Source: CAVPCZ01 sp963779225 (GTDB lineage Bacteria > Bacteroidota > Ignavibacteria > UBA10030 > UBA6906). Taken from it: a stretch of 64,000 bases of DNA. The position numbers and the translations under genes are program-made. Of the stretch, positions 18,144-27,012 are shown piece by piece (position 1 is the stretch's first letter; each line of letters opens with the position of its first letter). The stretch covers positions 2,170,001 through 2,234,000 of the forward strand of contig CAVZWW010000003.1 in NCBI GenBank assembly GCA_963779225.1, in the 5' to 3' direction. The notes under the pieces were generated by a model, which was given only the letters and a program-made list of their open reading frames with translations, had not been told where the DNA came from and did not search any database.

Positions 18144-19094
18144 ATGTGCCTGAAGGTTCTACGGAACTCCCTGAGGGGGAACCCCCGCGGGGGCGCCCGA
18201 GCGCGACACACCATTGGGTATATTCGAGTCCCGGGTGAAAAGACCATTGTTGCGGCGTTGCTCGCCTTCATCAGTCTGACTTCAACCTCCCAGACCATCG
18301 TCCGGCTCGACAGCAGCTATGCGCCGAGTCTCGGTCGAACCATGAAATCCGTGGTCTTCCTCCCGGAAGGATACGACAGCACCATGCAGTATCCTGTTCT
18401 CTACCTGCTACACGGATTGTGGGGTTCCTACACCGATTGGAACGCGCGCACACGTCTCTCAACATACGCCGCGGGATGTTCATTGATCGTTGTTATGCCC
18501 GACGGGGAGAATTCCTGGTATGTGAATGCGCTGAATGATTCTGCGGGGCGTTTCGAGGACTACATCGTTGAAGACCTTCCAGCCGCGATCGCACGCACGT
18601 ACCGGATCGACACTGTTCGTGCAGCAATTGCCGGTCTCTCCATGGGCGGCTACGGTGCGCTCATGCTTGCCATGCGGCACCCTGACCGGTATTTCTTTGC
18701 CGGTGGCCTGAGCAGTTACATAACAATTCCGGGGGAGATTCCGCCGGGGTCAAAAAGGACTGCGTCGGCACTCGTGCATGAATCTCTTCCCCGCATATTC
18801 GGACCTGACAGCGGGTTCTTCTATCCCGAACATGATTTGTTTGAACTCTGCCGGCGTACCCCCCCCGAGCGCCTGCCGTATCTCTATCTTGCAGCGGGCA
18901 TCGAGGATGGGTATTCGCACTTGCTTTCCGCTCACCGGGAGTTAACAGATTCGTTGAGAGAGCGGCGCATTGCGTATGAATATCACGAGCTCCCCGGCGG
19001 TCACAGCTGGGTATTCTGGGACGGGGAGATCCAACCGTTGTTGCGCCGGTTGATCGAACTCCTGGATGATCCCCGGTACAAATCAAAGCGCTGA
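18144..19094 (+). CDS. Secreted esterase of the EstA/esterase D (CE1-like) alpha/beta-hydrolase family
   Basis: About 316 residues from ATG 18144; the true start is uncertain because no site has a good ribosome binding site. A hydrophobic stretch (TIVAALLAFISLTSTSQT) looks like a signal peptide core. The hydrolase has the oxyanion motif YLLHGLWGSYTDW, nucleophile Ser about 166 in GLSMGGYGA, an acid residue in AAGIEDGYSH and the catalytic histidine in ELPGGHSWVFW. This matches the putative esterase family that includes acetyl-xylan/feruloyl esterases and tributyrin esterases. It lies nine bases before a GH31 glucosidase gene, so removal of acyl groups from sugars is a reasonable inference. Confidence 0.82.
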   Translation: MCLKVLRNSLRGNPRGGARARHTIGYIRVPGEKTIVAALLAFISLTSTSQTIVRLDSSYAPSLGRTMKSVVFLPEGYDSTMQYPVLYLLHGLWGSYTDWNARTRLSTYAAGCSLIVVMPDGENSWYVNALNDSAGRFEDYIVEDLPAAIARTYRIDTVRAAIAGLSMGGYGALMLAMRHPDRYFFAGGLSSYITIPGEIPPGSKRTASALVHESLPRIFGPDSGFFYPEHDLFELCRRTPPERLPYLYLAAGIEDGYSHLLSAHRELTDSLRERRIAYEYHELPGGHSWVFWDGEIQPLLRRLIELLDDPRYKSKR

Positions 19095-19103
19095 GAGGTG
19101 TTT

Positions 19104-21716
19104 ATGAACCCCCGTTCGATCAGAGCATGCCTTCTGATAGCACTCTACACCCTGCTTCCGGGTTCTGTCTCTCAAGGAAATGCCGCAGACACTCTTCGTT
19201 CCGCGCCCGCGCCCGGATCCATCGTGGTGTCCGGCGAAGCCCGCTTCACAGTGCTTACGCCGAAGCTTCTTCGGCTTGAGTGGGTGGCGGATAGTTCTTT
19301 CGAGGATCGCGCGTCCATGGTCTTCCTCAACCGGTCCCTGCCTGTTCCGAAGATCTCCACCGAACGAAAGGGTGGCTGGCTGGAAGTGACGACGGAGGCA
19401 CTCCGGCTTCGTTACCGGGAACACTCGGGCAGGTTCACGAAAGAGAATCTGAGTATTCGCTTCCAGGTGAATGGAAAGAGCGGGCTGTGGGTTCCGGGAA
19501 CCCCTGACACGGCAAATCTCCTTGGGACGACGCGAACTCTCGATGCAGTTGAAGGAGCAACCGGCCTTGAACCGGGTCTGCTCTCGCGTGACGGCTGGGT
19601 GGTAGTGGATGACAGCGAGCGGCCGTTGTTCGACAACAGCGATTGGCCCTGGGTGCTTCCACGCCCAAAGGGAGAACGACAGGATCTCTACTTCTTCGGC
19701 TACGGGCATGCATACAAAGAGTTGTTGGGGGACTTCGTGCGTCTGGCCGGACGCATTCCGATGCCGCCCCGGTTTGCCTTCGGGGCCTGGTGGTCGCGTT
19801 ACTGGGCGTACACCGATCAGGAGCTCAAAGATCTTGTTGGAGAGTTCAACGTCCACAACGTGCCGCTGGATGTGCTCGTGATCGACATGGACTGGCATCT
19901 TACTTTTGACATGCGCTGGGAAAATGACGTGCGCGATCAGGCGGGCCAGACTCTGGGATGGACGGGATATACCTGGGACAGAAACTACTTTCCTGATCCG
20001 GCGAAGTTTCTGGCTTGGTGTGCCGTGCAGGGACTACGGACTCCGCTGAATCTCCATCCTGCATCCGGGGTTCAACCGCACGAGCAGTATTACCCCGGAA
20101 TGGCACGGAAGATGGGGATAGACCCTGCGACGCAGAGATATGTACCGTTTGATATTACGGACAAGAAATTTGCGACGAACTATTTGAACATTATGATCCG
20201 CCCGCTGGAAAAACAGGGGGTCGATTTCTGGTGGCTGGACTGGCAGCAGTGGGGGACCACAAAGATCGCGGGGGTGACGCCGACCTGGTGGCTGAACTAT
20301 GTGTTTTTCACAGACATGGAACGGCGTAAGGCGGAGCGGCCTCTTCTGTTCCACCGGTGGGGGGGACTCGGCAACCACCGGTACCAGATCGGGTTTTCCG
20401 GGGATGCGATTTCGGTCTGGAAGTCCCTGGCGTTTCAACCTTCGTTCACCGCGACGGCGGCCAACGTCGGATTCGGCTACTGGAGTCATGACATCGGCGG
20501 GCATATGCCCGGTGTCGTGAGCCCCGAGCTCTACACGCGCTGGCTGCAGTTCGGGGCATTCAGTCCGATCCTTCGAACACACACGACGAAGAATCCCGAT
20601 GCCGAACGGAGAATCTGGGCCTATCCCCACGACTATTTTGTTGTCATGAGAGATGCCTACGTCAAACGGTATGCGCTCATCCCGTATATCTATACTGCTG
20701 CGCGCCAGGCCTATGACACGGGGATCTCTCTCTGCCGTCCGATGTACTATGAGCACCCGGAGCTTTCAGAGGCATACACCTTCACCGATCAGTATTTCTT
20801 CGGAGATGATTTCCTTGTAGCCCCGGTAGCAACACCTCTCTCCCCGGACAGCATGCTTTCGACGAAGCGGATCTGGCTCCCCCCGGGGGAATGGATTGAA
20901 TGGTGGACAGGCGTGAAGCTGACGGGGCCGGTGGTGGTGGATCGATCCTTCGCCCTTGACGAAATCCCCTTGTATGTCCGGAGCGGGGCGATTATTCCGA
21001 TGCAGCCGGAAATGCGCCATACCGGGGAGCGTTCCGTGGATCCGCTCATTCTGAACATTTTCCCCGGGAGTAAGGGATCGACGCGCGTCTATGAGGATGA
21101 AGGGAACTCAAACGGATATCAACAGGGGAGATGCGCATGGACCGGTGTCTCGGCCATGTTCGGGAAGGACAACATGCGCCGTGTGGTGATCTCGCCGGTT
21201 GAAGGGGGGTATCCGGGGATGGAGCCGGAGCGGAGTTATGAACTCCGTTTTCCTCTCAGCCATCCGCCGGCGTCTGTGACGTGCAATGGGAAGAAGGTAA
21301 GCCGTGTTGAGTCGGGGTCCGGGCCCGGATGGTGGTACGACGGGGAGCATATGGCGACGGTGGTTCGCCTCCGGAGATTTTCTCGCACAGCAAGAATTGA
21401 GGTAGACCTGGGGTATGCTGCAGTGCCGGTCCCGGAACTGCGGGGAGCCCCTGGTGCATTTTCTCGATTAAAGCGTATCATGACCTTGATGAACAGCCAG
21501 TGGCCGAAGGAGTGGTCTCCCGAAATCCTTGTTGTCGCGGCTCAGACTGGAAACCGGATGTCCTTGCGGCCGGAGAGTGTGCCGGACGAAGTGGCGGCAT
21601 TGCGCGGAAGGGTAGAGGAGTTCCTCCGACTCCTGCCATCAGCAGTGGTGAACGAGGAAGTGCGTTTGCGAGCCCGCCTGCATGCTGAGAGTGTACTCGG
21701 GCTATTGAAGCAATAG
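19104..21716 (+). CDS. GH31 family alpha-glucosidase/alpha-xylosidase-type glycoside hydrolase, secreted
   Basis: About 870 residues from ATG 19104, with GAGG five bases upstream (a GTG at 19098 is also in frame). A signal peptide ends near GSVSQGNA. The catalytic barrel has nucleophile Asp about 379 in VDFWWLDWQQWG and acid/base Asp about 434 in GFSGDAISVW, followed by YWSHDIGGHMPG. An N-terminal beta-sandwich precedes it, and a C-terminal beta-domain (IIPMQPEMRHTGE; VYEDEGNSNGYQQG) follows. It hydrolyses alpha-linked glycosides from the non-reducing end with retention. The WDWQQ variant at the nucleophile marks a subfamily with less certain specificity. Likely cotranscribed with the esterase. 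Confidence 0.92.
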   Translation: MNPRSIRACLLIALYTLLPGSVSQGNAADTLRSAPAPGSIVVSGEARFTVLTPKLLRLEWVADSSFEDRASMVFLNRSLPVPKISTERKGGWLEVTTEALRLRYREHSGRFTKENLSIRFQVNGKSGLWVPGTPDTANLLGTTRTLDAVEGATGLEPGLLSRDGWVVVDDSERPLFDNSDWPWVLPRPKGERQDLYFFGYGHAYKELLGDFVRLAGRIPMPPRFAFGAWWSRYWAYTDQELKDLVGEFNVHNVPLDVLVIDMDWHLTFDMRWENDVRDQAGQTLGWTGYTWDRNYFPDPAKFLAWCAVQGLRTPLNLHPASGVQPHEQYYPGMARKMGIDPATQRYVPFDITDKKFATNYLNIMIRPLEKQGVDFWWLDWQQWGTTKIAGVTPTWWLNYVFFTDMERRKAERPLLFHRWGGLGNHRYQIGFSGDAISVWKSLAFQPSFTATAANVGFGYWSHDIGGHMPGVVSPELYTRWLQFGAFSPILRTHTTKNPDAERRIWAYPHDYFVVMRDAYVKRYALIPYIYTAARQAYDTGISLCRPMYYEHPELSEAYTFTDQYFFGDDFLVAPVATPLSPDSMLSTKRIWLPPGEWIEWWTGVKLTGPVVVDRSFALDEIPLYVRSGAIIPMQPEMRHTGERSVDPLILNIFPGSKGSTRVYEDEGNSNGYQQGRCAWTGVSAMFGKDNMRRVVISPVEGGYPGMEPERSYELRFPLSHPPASVTCNGKKVSRVESGSGPGWWYDGEHMATVVRLRRFSRTARIEVDLGYAAVPVPELRGAPGAFSRLKRIMTLMNSQWPKEWSPEILVVAAQTGNRMSLRPESVPDEVAALRGRVEEFLRLLPSAVVNEEVRLRARLHAESVLGLLKQ

Positions 21717-21799
21717 AGGCACATACAACATTCGAAATCACCCGGTAGATGATTCCTTTCGAGATCGCACAATGGTCAGTTAAATGAGGAGACACGTCG

Positions 21800-22540
21800 G
21801 TGGAATGGATTGCTCAACCTGAATCGTGGATAGCGCTGCTGACGCTGACGGCGCTGGAGATTGTCCTTGGTATTGACAATATCGTGTTCATTTCCATCCT
21901 GGCCGGCAAATTGCCCCAAAAAGACCAGGCCCGCGCGCGCACGTGGGGACTGGCGGCGGCCATGATTACACGGATCGCCCTCCTGCTTTCGATTGCGTGG
22001 ATCATGCGCCTGACGCAACCCTGGTTTGAAATGTTCGGGATAGCTTTTTCGGGGAGGGATCTTATCCTGGTGACAGGCGGGTTGTTCCTTATTGCCAAGA
22101 GCACGCACGAGATTCATGACAAGCTGGAGGGTCCTGCAGAAACAGGGGTAAGGAGGGTTGCGGCGACATTTGTGGGGGTGATTGTCCAAATCATGTTGCT
22201 GGATATTGTATTCTCGCTCGACTCTGTGATAACGGCGGTCGGGATGGCAAACCAGGTGGCGATCATGATTGCGGCGATTGTGATTGCGGTGGGGGTGATG
22301 ATGTTGTCCTCCGGGGCGGTGAGTGCGTTCGTGCATCATCATCCGACGGTGAAGATGCTGGCCTTGAGTTTTCTCCTGTTGATCGGGGTGACGTTGGTAG
22401 CGGAGGGCTTTCAGCAGCACATAAGGAAAGGATATATCTACTTTGCAATGGCATTTTCGGTTTTTGTGGAGATGTTGAACCTGCGGATTCGAAAGACAAC
22501 CGCTGCTCCGCTGGAATTGAGGAATGTGCCAAAGAGTTGA
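21800..22540 (+). CDS. TerC-family integral membrane protein
   Basis: 246 residues from a GTG at 21800, eight bases after GAGGAG. Seven or so membrane helices carry the two conserved acidic motifs LGIDNIVFISILAG (residues 22-35) and VFSLDSVITAVGM. These are typical of TerC/Alx/YkoY proteins, which are implicated in metal (manganese) export and tellurite resistance. The protein is of the short form without a CBS or transporter-associated domain. It stands alone between the GH31 gene and the tRNA; no manganese riboswitch could be recognised in the 83-base leader. Confidence 0.9.
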   Translation: MEWIAQPESWIALLTLTALEIVLGIDNIVFISILAGKLPQKDQARARTWGLAAAMITRIALLLSIAWIMRLTQPWFEMFGIAFSGRDLILVTGGLFLIAKSTHEIHDKLEGPAETGVRRVAATFVGVIVQIMLLDIVFSLDSVITAVGMANQVAIMIAAIVIAVGVMMLSSGAVSAFVHHHPTVKMLALSFLLLIGVTLVAEGFQQHIRKGYIYFAMAFSVFVEMLNLRIRKTTAAPLELRNVPKS

Positions 22541-22594
22541 TCGGTGATTGTGCTTCATGTGTAACCGGGTCCTGCTTGATTGGAGTCTTTCCGG

Positions 22595-22623
22595 TTGATT
22601 ATTTCGGCGGAATTGCGTAAAAT
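22595..22623 (+). promoter_or_regulatory. tRNA-Thr promoter
   Basis: TTGATT (22595-22600), a 17-base spacer and TAAAAT (22618-22623) place the transcription start a few bases before the tRNA at 22635. Confidence 0.6.
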
Positions 22624-22634
22624 AATATGATAAT

Positions 22635-22707
22635 GCTGGCGTAGCTCAGCTGGTAGAGCAGCTGATTCGTAATCAGCAGGTCGACGGTTCAAATCCGCCC
22701 GCCAGCT
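22635..22707 (+). tRNA. tRNA-Thr (anticodon CGT)
   Basis: A full cloverleaf: acceptor stem GCTGGCG/CGCCAGC (perfect), D arm GCTC-AGCTGGTA-GAGC, anticodon arm GCTGA-TTCGTAA-TCAGC with anticodon CGT at 22668-22670 (reads ACG), variable loop AGGTC, and T arm GACGG-TTCAAAT-CCGCC. The T stem has one A-C mismatch. Discriminator base is T and CCA is not encoded. Its 3' half serves as the attachment site of the island that follows, and the same half is repeated at 35247. Confidence 0.93.
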
Positions 22708-22731
22708 CCCCCAAAGAAAACACGACAAAAC
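22665..22731 (+). repeat. attL: left copy of the island direct repeat
   Basis: From the anticodon loop of tRNA-Thr, 47 bases (22665-22711) are identical to 35247-35293. After one mismatch a further 19 bases match (22713-22731). Integrative elements that use tRNA genes duplicate exactly this part of the gene, so this is the left attachment site. Confidence 0.85.
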
Positions 22732-22744
22732 GGTCGTGTTTTCT
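22715..22744 (+). terminator. tRNA-Thr terminator hairpin
   Basis: AGAAAACACGAC (22715-22726) and GTCGTGTTTTCT (22733-22744) form a perfect 12-base stem with loop AAAACG, ending in a short T-rich tract. It lies eight bases after the tRNA. The right attachment copy keeps most of this hairpin. Confidence 0.7.
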
Positions 22745-23337
22745 GCGTTTTTGGGTGTGGGCCATCTCTTGCTGTTGTCAAAACTCCTCAAGAATCCCAG
22801 CAAAACCGCTGATCTTTTTTCTGTTGCTCGACGCAGTCAAATTCACTCGCTGTCTGAAAAGCCCCCGAATCCGAAACAGATTTGGGGTTTCTCTTTTTCT
22901 CGAGGGAGGCACTTGAGGGGTCTGAGTCTGAGTGTAGCGGAAGTGTAGCAATTTTCTGATTCACCCGCGAAGAAACAGTGGCGCCTTAAGGGAGCCCTCC
23001 ATCCATTGGCGTCATGTATCGGATTCATTTGAAACGGTTGTTGACGAGGGGGCCAGTCGAATCGTGAATGGAGAATTGATCATCCTGAGGAACGCGGAGA
23101 GCCCGCGTCTGGAACGCGATCAATGCATGCATGAGTTGAAGAGTGTGGGATAGCAGCTGTGGTTGATCACTGCAGCGACATTGATTCCTGTGAATCTGCT
23201 GTTATATTGTAGCAAGGGAACACAGATCGAATGCGGGGGATCCCGCGCTGGCAACCTACTCCACGACTGGTTTGTGTTTCTACCGTAGCGACTTATTGTC
23301 AGTCGGCGGGCGGCGACTTATAGTGTAGGTGACAGCG
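22745..23337. other. Gene-free stretch inside the left end of the island
   Basis: No convincing reading frame. It contains the block CACTTGAGGG (22910-22919) followed by GTGTAG-CGGAA-GTGTAG (22932-22948), which recurs at the right end (35122-35151). This is where an integrase gene would normally start; none remains. Confidence 0.6.
22910..22948 (+). repeat. Left-end block with GTGTAG-N5-GTGTAG, possible recombinase arm site
   Basis: CACTTGAGGG at 22910 and two GTGTAG hexamers spaced 11 bp start-to-start (22932, 22943). The same ordered elements occur in the same orientation at 35122-35151, inside the other end of the island. Direct repeats with one-turn spacing near both attachment sites resemble the arm-type sites of tyrosine recombinases. 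Confidence 0.5.
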
Positions 23338-24708
23338 ATGGCACGCATTGCGGGACTCGCGATTCTCTTCATGGCCGCCCTAATCAGCTGCAAGAAGACG
23401 GAACCGTCAACCGTTACCCCTGAACCCCACCAGAGCATCGTTCAATGGGCCAAAGATGTCGGAACAGATGAGGGGGCGCAAACTCCCACTGGCGTAGGAG
23501 TCGACGGCGCAGGGAATTCAGTGGCAGTAGGAAATTTCGGTGGCGGTGCAAGATTTGACTCGGTCTATTTGAACGCAAGCGGCAGCTCAGTCTTCATAGT
23601 CAAGTACAATCCCGACGGCATCGTCGTATGGGCACAAAAGTCGCTCTCAACCGGCATGTCTTCTGCCAACGGAGTCAGTGTTGACTTTGCCGGGAACATC
23701 GCTCTGACCGGATCCTTTCATTCGAGTGTGACTATAGGTGGTCTAACGATCAACACTGGATCAACTTCAAGGTTCTTCTTATACAAACTTGATCCAAGCG
23801 GTAACGCAGTATGGGCTCGAGCTCCTGAGGTTACTTCGACATGCTATGCTGCGAAACCCTCAATTGATAATGCCGGAAACACTTTCGTAGCCGGAGAGTT
23901 CGCTGGTACGATCACACTCGACACCGCAACAATGACCGCTGCTGGATCGTGGGCGGCCTTCTTCGCGAAGTATGATCCTGCAGGCAATCTGCTCTGGGCT
24001 CGCGGCTCGAAGCTATCCGGCTATGCATCCGCCACAGCAATAGGGGCCGATTCCAAAGGTGCAACATATGGTGCCGGTGTTTTCACGGGTGTCGTGTCAT
24101 TTGCGAATGTTGTGCTTGCGACTGATTCTCTCACTTCTGGCTTCCTTATCAGGCTCGATTCAGCGGGAAATGTTTCGTGGGCAAAGAAGATCATCTCTCC
24201 AGGAGCCCCTTATGACATGGCTGTTGATCCAGAAGGCAACTCATATCTCGTCGGAACTTTTGATTCGTACGCCGATCTCGGTGCGACTTCTTTGTCTGGC
24301 GGCTCCTCCGCTGCACTTTTTCTCGTCAGCTACGACAGTGAAGGCAATCTCCGCTGGGCTCGATCACTGGGAGGCTACTCAAGTAGTAGGCCGAGAATCG
24401 GGCTGAACGCGAGAGGGAACTGTTTTGTAACTGGTGGGTTCTATCAATCTATGAATCTCGGGACAATCGCGTTCTCGAGCACTCTGGGAGACTTCTTCGT
24501 CTGTGAGTGTACATCAAGCGGACAATTCTCCTGGGCGCGACGTTTTGGAGGTTCAATAGCCGCATCATTTGGTCATGGTGTTGCCGCTGACCATTCAAAC
24601 CAGTGCTTTGTGATAGGTGTGTATCAGCGAGACCTTGACCTTGATGGGATCAAACTTAACAGTAAGGGTGGAACGGCGTTCTTCATTGCGAAACTACTCG
24701 CGCAGTAG
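23338..24708 (+). CDS. Lipoprotein with SBBP-type beta-propeller repeats
   Basis: About 456 residues from ATG 23338 (AGGTGA five bases upstream; a GTG at 23329 is in frame). The N-terminus MARIAGLAILFMAALISC is a lipoprotein signal with cysteine followed by KK. The rest consists of about seven repeats with D-x-x-GN-x-x-x-x-G-x-F and SW/WA patterns, such as GNIALTGSFHSSVTI, SAGNVSWAKK and EGNSYLVGTFDSYADL. These are SBBP beta-propeller units. It should be membrane-anchored and exposed to the periplasm or surface, with a binding or structural role; no enzyme motif is seen. Confidence 0.8.
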   Translation: MARIAGLAILFMAALISCKKTEPSTVTPEPHQSIVQWAKDVGTDEGAQTPTGVGVDGAGNSVAVGNFGGGARFDSVYLNASGSSVFIVKYNPDGIVVWAQKSLSTGMSSANGVSVDFAGNIALTGSFHSSVTIGGLTINTGSTSRFFLYKLDPSGNAVWARAPEVTSTCYAAKPSIDNAGNTFVAGEFAGTITLDTATMTAAGSWAAFFAKYDPAGNLLWARGSKLSGYASATAIGADSKGATYGAGVFTGVVSFANVVLATDSLTSGFLIRLDSAGNVSWAKKIISPGAPYDMAVDPEGNSYLVGTFDSYADLGATSLSGGSSAALFLVSYDSEGNLRWARSLGGYSSSRPRIGLNARGNCFVTGGFYQSMNLGTIAFSSTLGDFFVCECTSSGQFSWARRFGGSIAASFGHGVAADHSNQCFVIGVYQRDLDLDGIKLNSKGGTAFFIAKLLAQ

Positions 24709-24774
24709 CCAAGTCCCTGGGCAGAGAGCAAAGAAGTCCTGGGTGTCTGAACGCATACATGTACCGGCGAACAA

Positions 24775-25377
24775 ATGACACATTCGAAATATCTTGTGCT
24801 GATTTGTGCGCTCTTCTTCCTTTGCCAGGGATGCGAGGAGGATTTTGGCATCCCGCAAATTGTCCCGCTCGCCATTGGCAATAACTGGATCTACAGTGAT
24901 TCGACCTTCTATGGGCAAGATTCTTTGTATGTATCAACTCACACTCACTCTGTTGTGGGGAAGCGCGTTATCTTGCATAAGAACAACACGGTCGAAGTCT
25001 TTCTGACATCTTGGGGACCGCTCTGCCTCGAGATCGATGGTCTATATAGCTACGGAATCAACGAGGACGAAACTTCTCCGAATCAGTACAATCTAAAGAG
25101 CCTTGTGATACGCTATCCCGTCAATGTCGGAGACAGTTGGACCACCCAGTATGGTAATGACTACGGGAGCGTTTTCCATTGCATCTCACCTGATGGACTA
25201 TTCGCTACTCCTGCTGGCACGTTCCATTGCGTGGTGATCGGTTATTCCCAGAAAAACTTCTCATACGAGGCGTATTATTGCCCTGGGATCGGGTTCGTTG
25301 GAGACATCAAATACGATTCCAGGTTCGTGCCAATCATCAAGCAGAAGACAGTACTTATTTCGTACAGCTTGCGATAG
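24775..25377 (+). CDS. Small lipoprotein of unknown function
   Basis: 200 residues, signal LVLICALFFLCQGC with lipobox cysteine at about residue 20. The mature part is beta-rich with several aromatic residues (LAIGNNWIYSDSTFYGQDSL, VRY-type strands) and four further cysteines. The start LxxGNxW resembles the opening of secreted lipoproteins common in Bacteroidota that lack a known function. It lies 66 bases after the propeller lipoprotein, and an attC-like half-site begins 50 bases after its stop. Confidence 0.7.
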   Translation: MTHSKYLVLICALFFLCQGCEEDFGIPQIVPLAIGNNWIYSDSTFYGQDSLYVSTHTHSVVGKRVILHKNNTVEVFLTSWGPLCLEIDGLYSYGINEDETSPNQYNLKSLVIRYPVNVGDSWTTQYGNDYGSVFHCISPDGLFATPAGTFHCVVIGYSQKNFSYEAYYCPGIGFVGDIKYDSRFVPIIKQKTVLISYSLR

Positions 25378-25427
25378 CAAAGATCAAGTATCCATGTTGT
25401 CGCCTGTTGGACCACTTGGGGGACACT

Positions 25428-25470
25428 GCCTAACCCCAACCTTCACCTGACGCTGAATGGGGGCTCAACC
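25428..25470 (+). other. attC-like half-site A
   Basis: GCCTAAC (25428-25434), 14 bases, then GACGC (25449). This core and spacing equal that at the start of integron attC sites (in aadA-type attC, TAAC is followed 14 bases later by GACGC). A small hairpin (CCCCA/TTCA ... TGAA/TGGGG) overlaps it. No matching GTTRRRY end is seen, so this is a relic at best. Confidence 0.3.
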
Positions 25471-25560
25471 GCGAATCCTTCATCTTCATCTCACTGTTCT
25501 CCAAGCCCTGGTCTGCCGAGACTTCCTGATTCGCAGAACATTTGCGAAGGGAGAGCAACA

Positions 25561-26832
25561 ATGAACAAGACATTGATCCGTTGGGCCTTTTTGGTTTTCT
25601 TGCTCGCACTGTTTATGTCATGCAAGAAGTCTGAGCCAACTGCTGCCGAACTTCCTGTCGATACGAACGTGGTCTCAGTCGATACAAACTGGATTTACCA
25701 GCCACAAGTGGATGTCCCCTGGCCAGGTCTTGCCAACTCCCCATGGCCTATGTTCCTGCACGATCCGCAGCACACTGGTCGAAGTCCCTATCGAGGCCCA
25801 CAGGAAGGCAAAGTCGAATGGCTCTTTGATGCTGGCTTCACTGTCTACTCCTCCCCTGCCATCGATCTTGACGGAAGTATCTATTTTGGGGTATTGCTGT
25901 ACAAATACTTCTATAGCATCACTCCATCAGGAAGCCAGAAATGGCGGTCGTTGGGAGGAGGTGGAGAAGGTTCGCCGCTGATCGCGAGTGATGGCAGCAT
26001 CTACATTATTGGGAGTTCGGCATTGCAGCCGAAAACCGCGCTTCTTTCCTATGATAGGAACGGTAGCATCAACTGGGAATATGTCGTTGGGCAATCATCA
26101 TATTCTGCGCCAGTGATCAGCAAAGATGGTGAAATCGTATATGTGGCAGCAACATATCTTTATGCAATCCGCAGAAATGGCACACTCTACTGGCAGCAAC
26201 GTCCACCGGATTCTGCCGATGAAGGATATCGCTATGCAGCGGCCATGAGCCCTGAAGGTTCAACGCTCTATGTGCCGGGTTCCAAAGCTCTTTATGCGGT
26301 GGATACCAGCGGAACAGTCAAGTGGAAATCCGGCGGTGGTGCACCCAGCAATCCCGCAGTCGACAATGATGGGAATGTGTACTTTGGCGAGAGTTCGGGT
26401 CACCTGTATTCCCTTAACCCCTCAGGGACAATTCGTTGGATGCGCAGCGACATAAACTGGGGGCCCATGGATCCCGGTCCTGTAATCGGTCGGGATGGCA
26501 CGATCTACATTACCGGTCAAGCCCTGTATGCCGTTGACTATGTGGGCAAGCTAAAATGGAAGTATCGGTTTCCAAATCTGAATTCTCAATGCGTTCCCGC
26601 AATTGACAGTGCAGGCACGATTTACGTTGGCCGAAATACCTACAGGACCGTGGCTGACAGCATCAATTTCCTGGCGGTGAACCCCAACGGGACACTCAAG
26701 TTTGAACTGAGTATGAGAAGTCCCGATGGATCAGTACCTGATATCGATTCCCGACCCGCCATAGGTGCCGACGGGAGGATCTATGTGGGATCGGACCGTC
26801 CGAGGGGATTCCACGTTTACAAGATCAAATAG
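25561..26832 (+). CDS. Lipoprotein with PQQ-like beta-propeller repeats
   Basis: 423 residues. GGGAGAGCAACA precedes the ATG. The signal peptide LVFLLALFMSC is followed by KKSEP, so it is a lipoprotein. After PWPMFLHDPQHTGRSPYRGP, a motif that opens PQQ-binding-like repeat proteins, come about eight repeats of the type P.I..DGTIYIG...LYA.D..G.LKWKY. It is a predicted eight-bladed beta-propeller exposed outside the cytoplasm; BamB-like folds of this kind bind proteins or small molecules. No PQQ-dehydrogenase catalytic residues are evident. It shares style with the other propeller lipoprotein 2 kb upstream. Confidence 0.83.
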   Translation: MNKTLIRWAFLVFLLALFMSCKKSEPTAAELPVDTNVVSVDTNWIYQPQVDVPWPGLANSPWPMFLHDPQHTGRSPYRGPQEGKVEWLFDAGFTVYSSPAIDLDGSIYFGVLLYKYFYSITPSGSQKWRSLGGGGEGSPLIASDGSIYIIGSSALQPKTALLSYDRNGSINWEYVVGQSSYSAPVISKDGEIVYVAATYLYAIRRNGTLYWQQRPPDSADEGYRYAAAMSPEGSTLYVPGSKALYAVDTSGTVKWKSGGGAPSNPAVDNDGNVYFGESSGHLYSLNPSGTIRWMRSDINWGPMDPGPVIGRDGTIYITGQALYAVDYVGKLKWKYRFPNLNSQCVPAIDSAGTIYVGRNTYRTVADSINFLAVNPNGTLKFELSMRSPDGSVPDIDSRPAIGADGRIYVGSDRPRGFHVYKIK

Positions 26833-27012
26833 GAGCAGGCAGCTCCATTGGAAATGGCTCCCTAATATACGTAAGGCGTTCCTGCGGACAAGATGTAGGA
26901 ATCAGTGTGCCGCCGAGTGTTCTGTCTTTTGCCCTGCCTCAGGTCAGGAATCTCCTACAGTGATTGCGGCCGGCGGACAATTGCCAGTCAGAAGGGAGCA
27001 CCTCTTGAGATT

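Noticed and set aside
18182..18193. CCCCCGCGGGGG palindrome before the esterase core
   Set aside because: Low-complexity GC run with no clear link to a promoter or terminator; too short to call.
22736..22948. 70-residue open frame next to attL as an integrase start
   Set aside because: The sequence lacks any recombinase motif and has no ribosome binding site.
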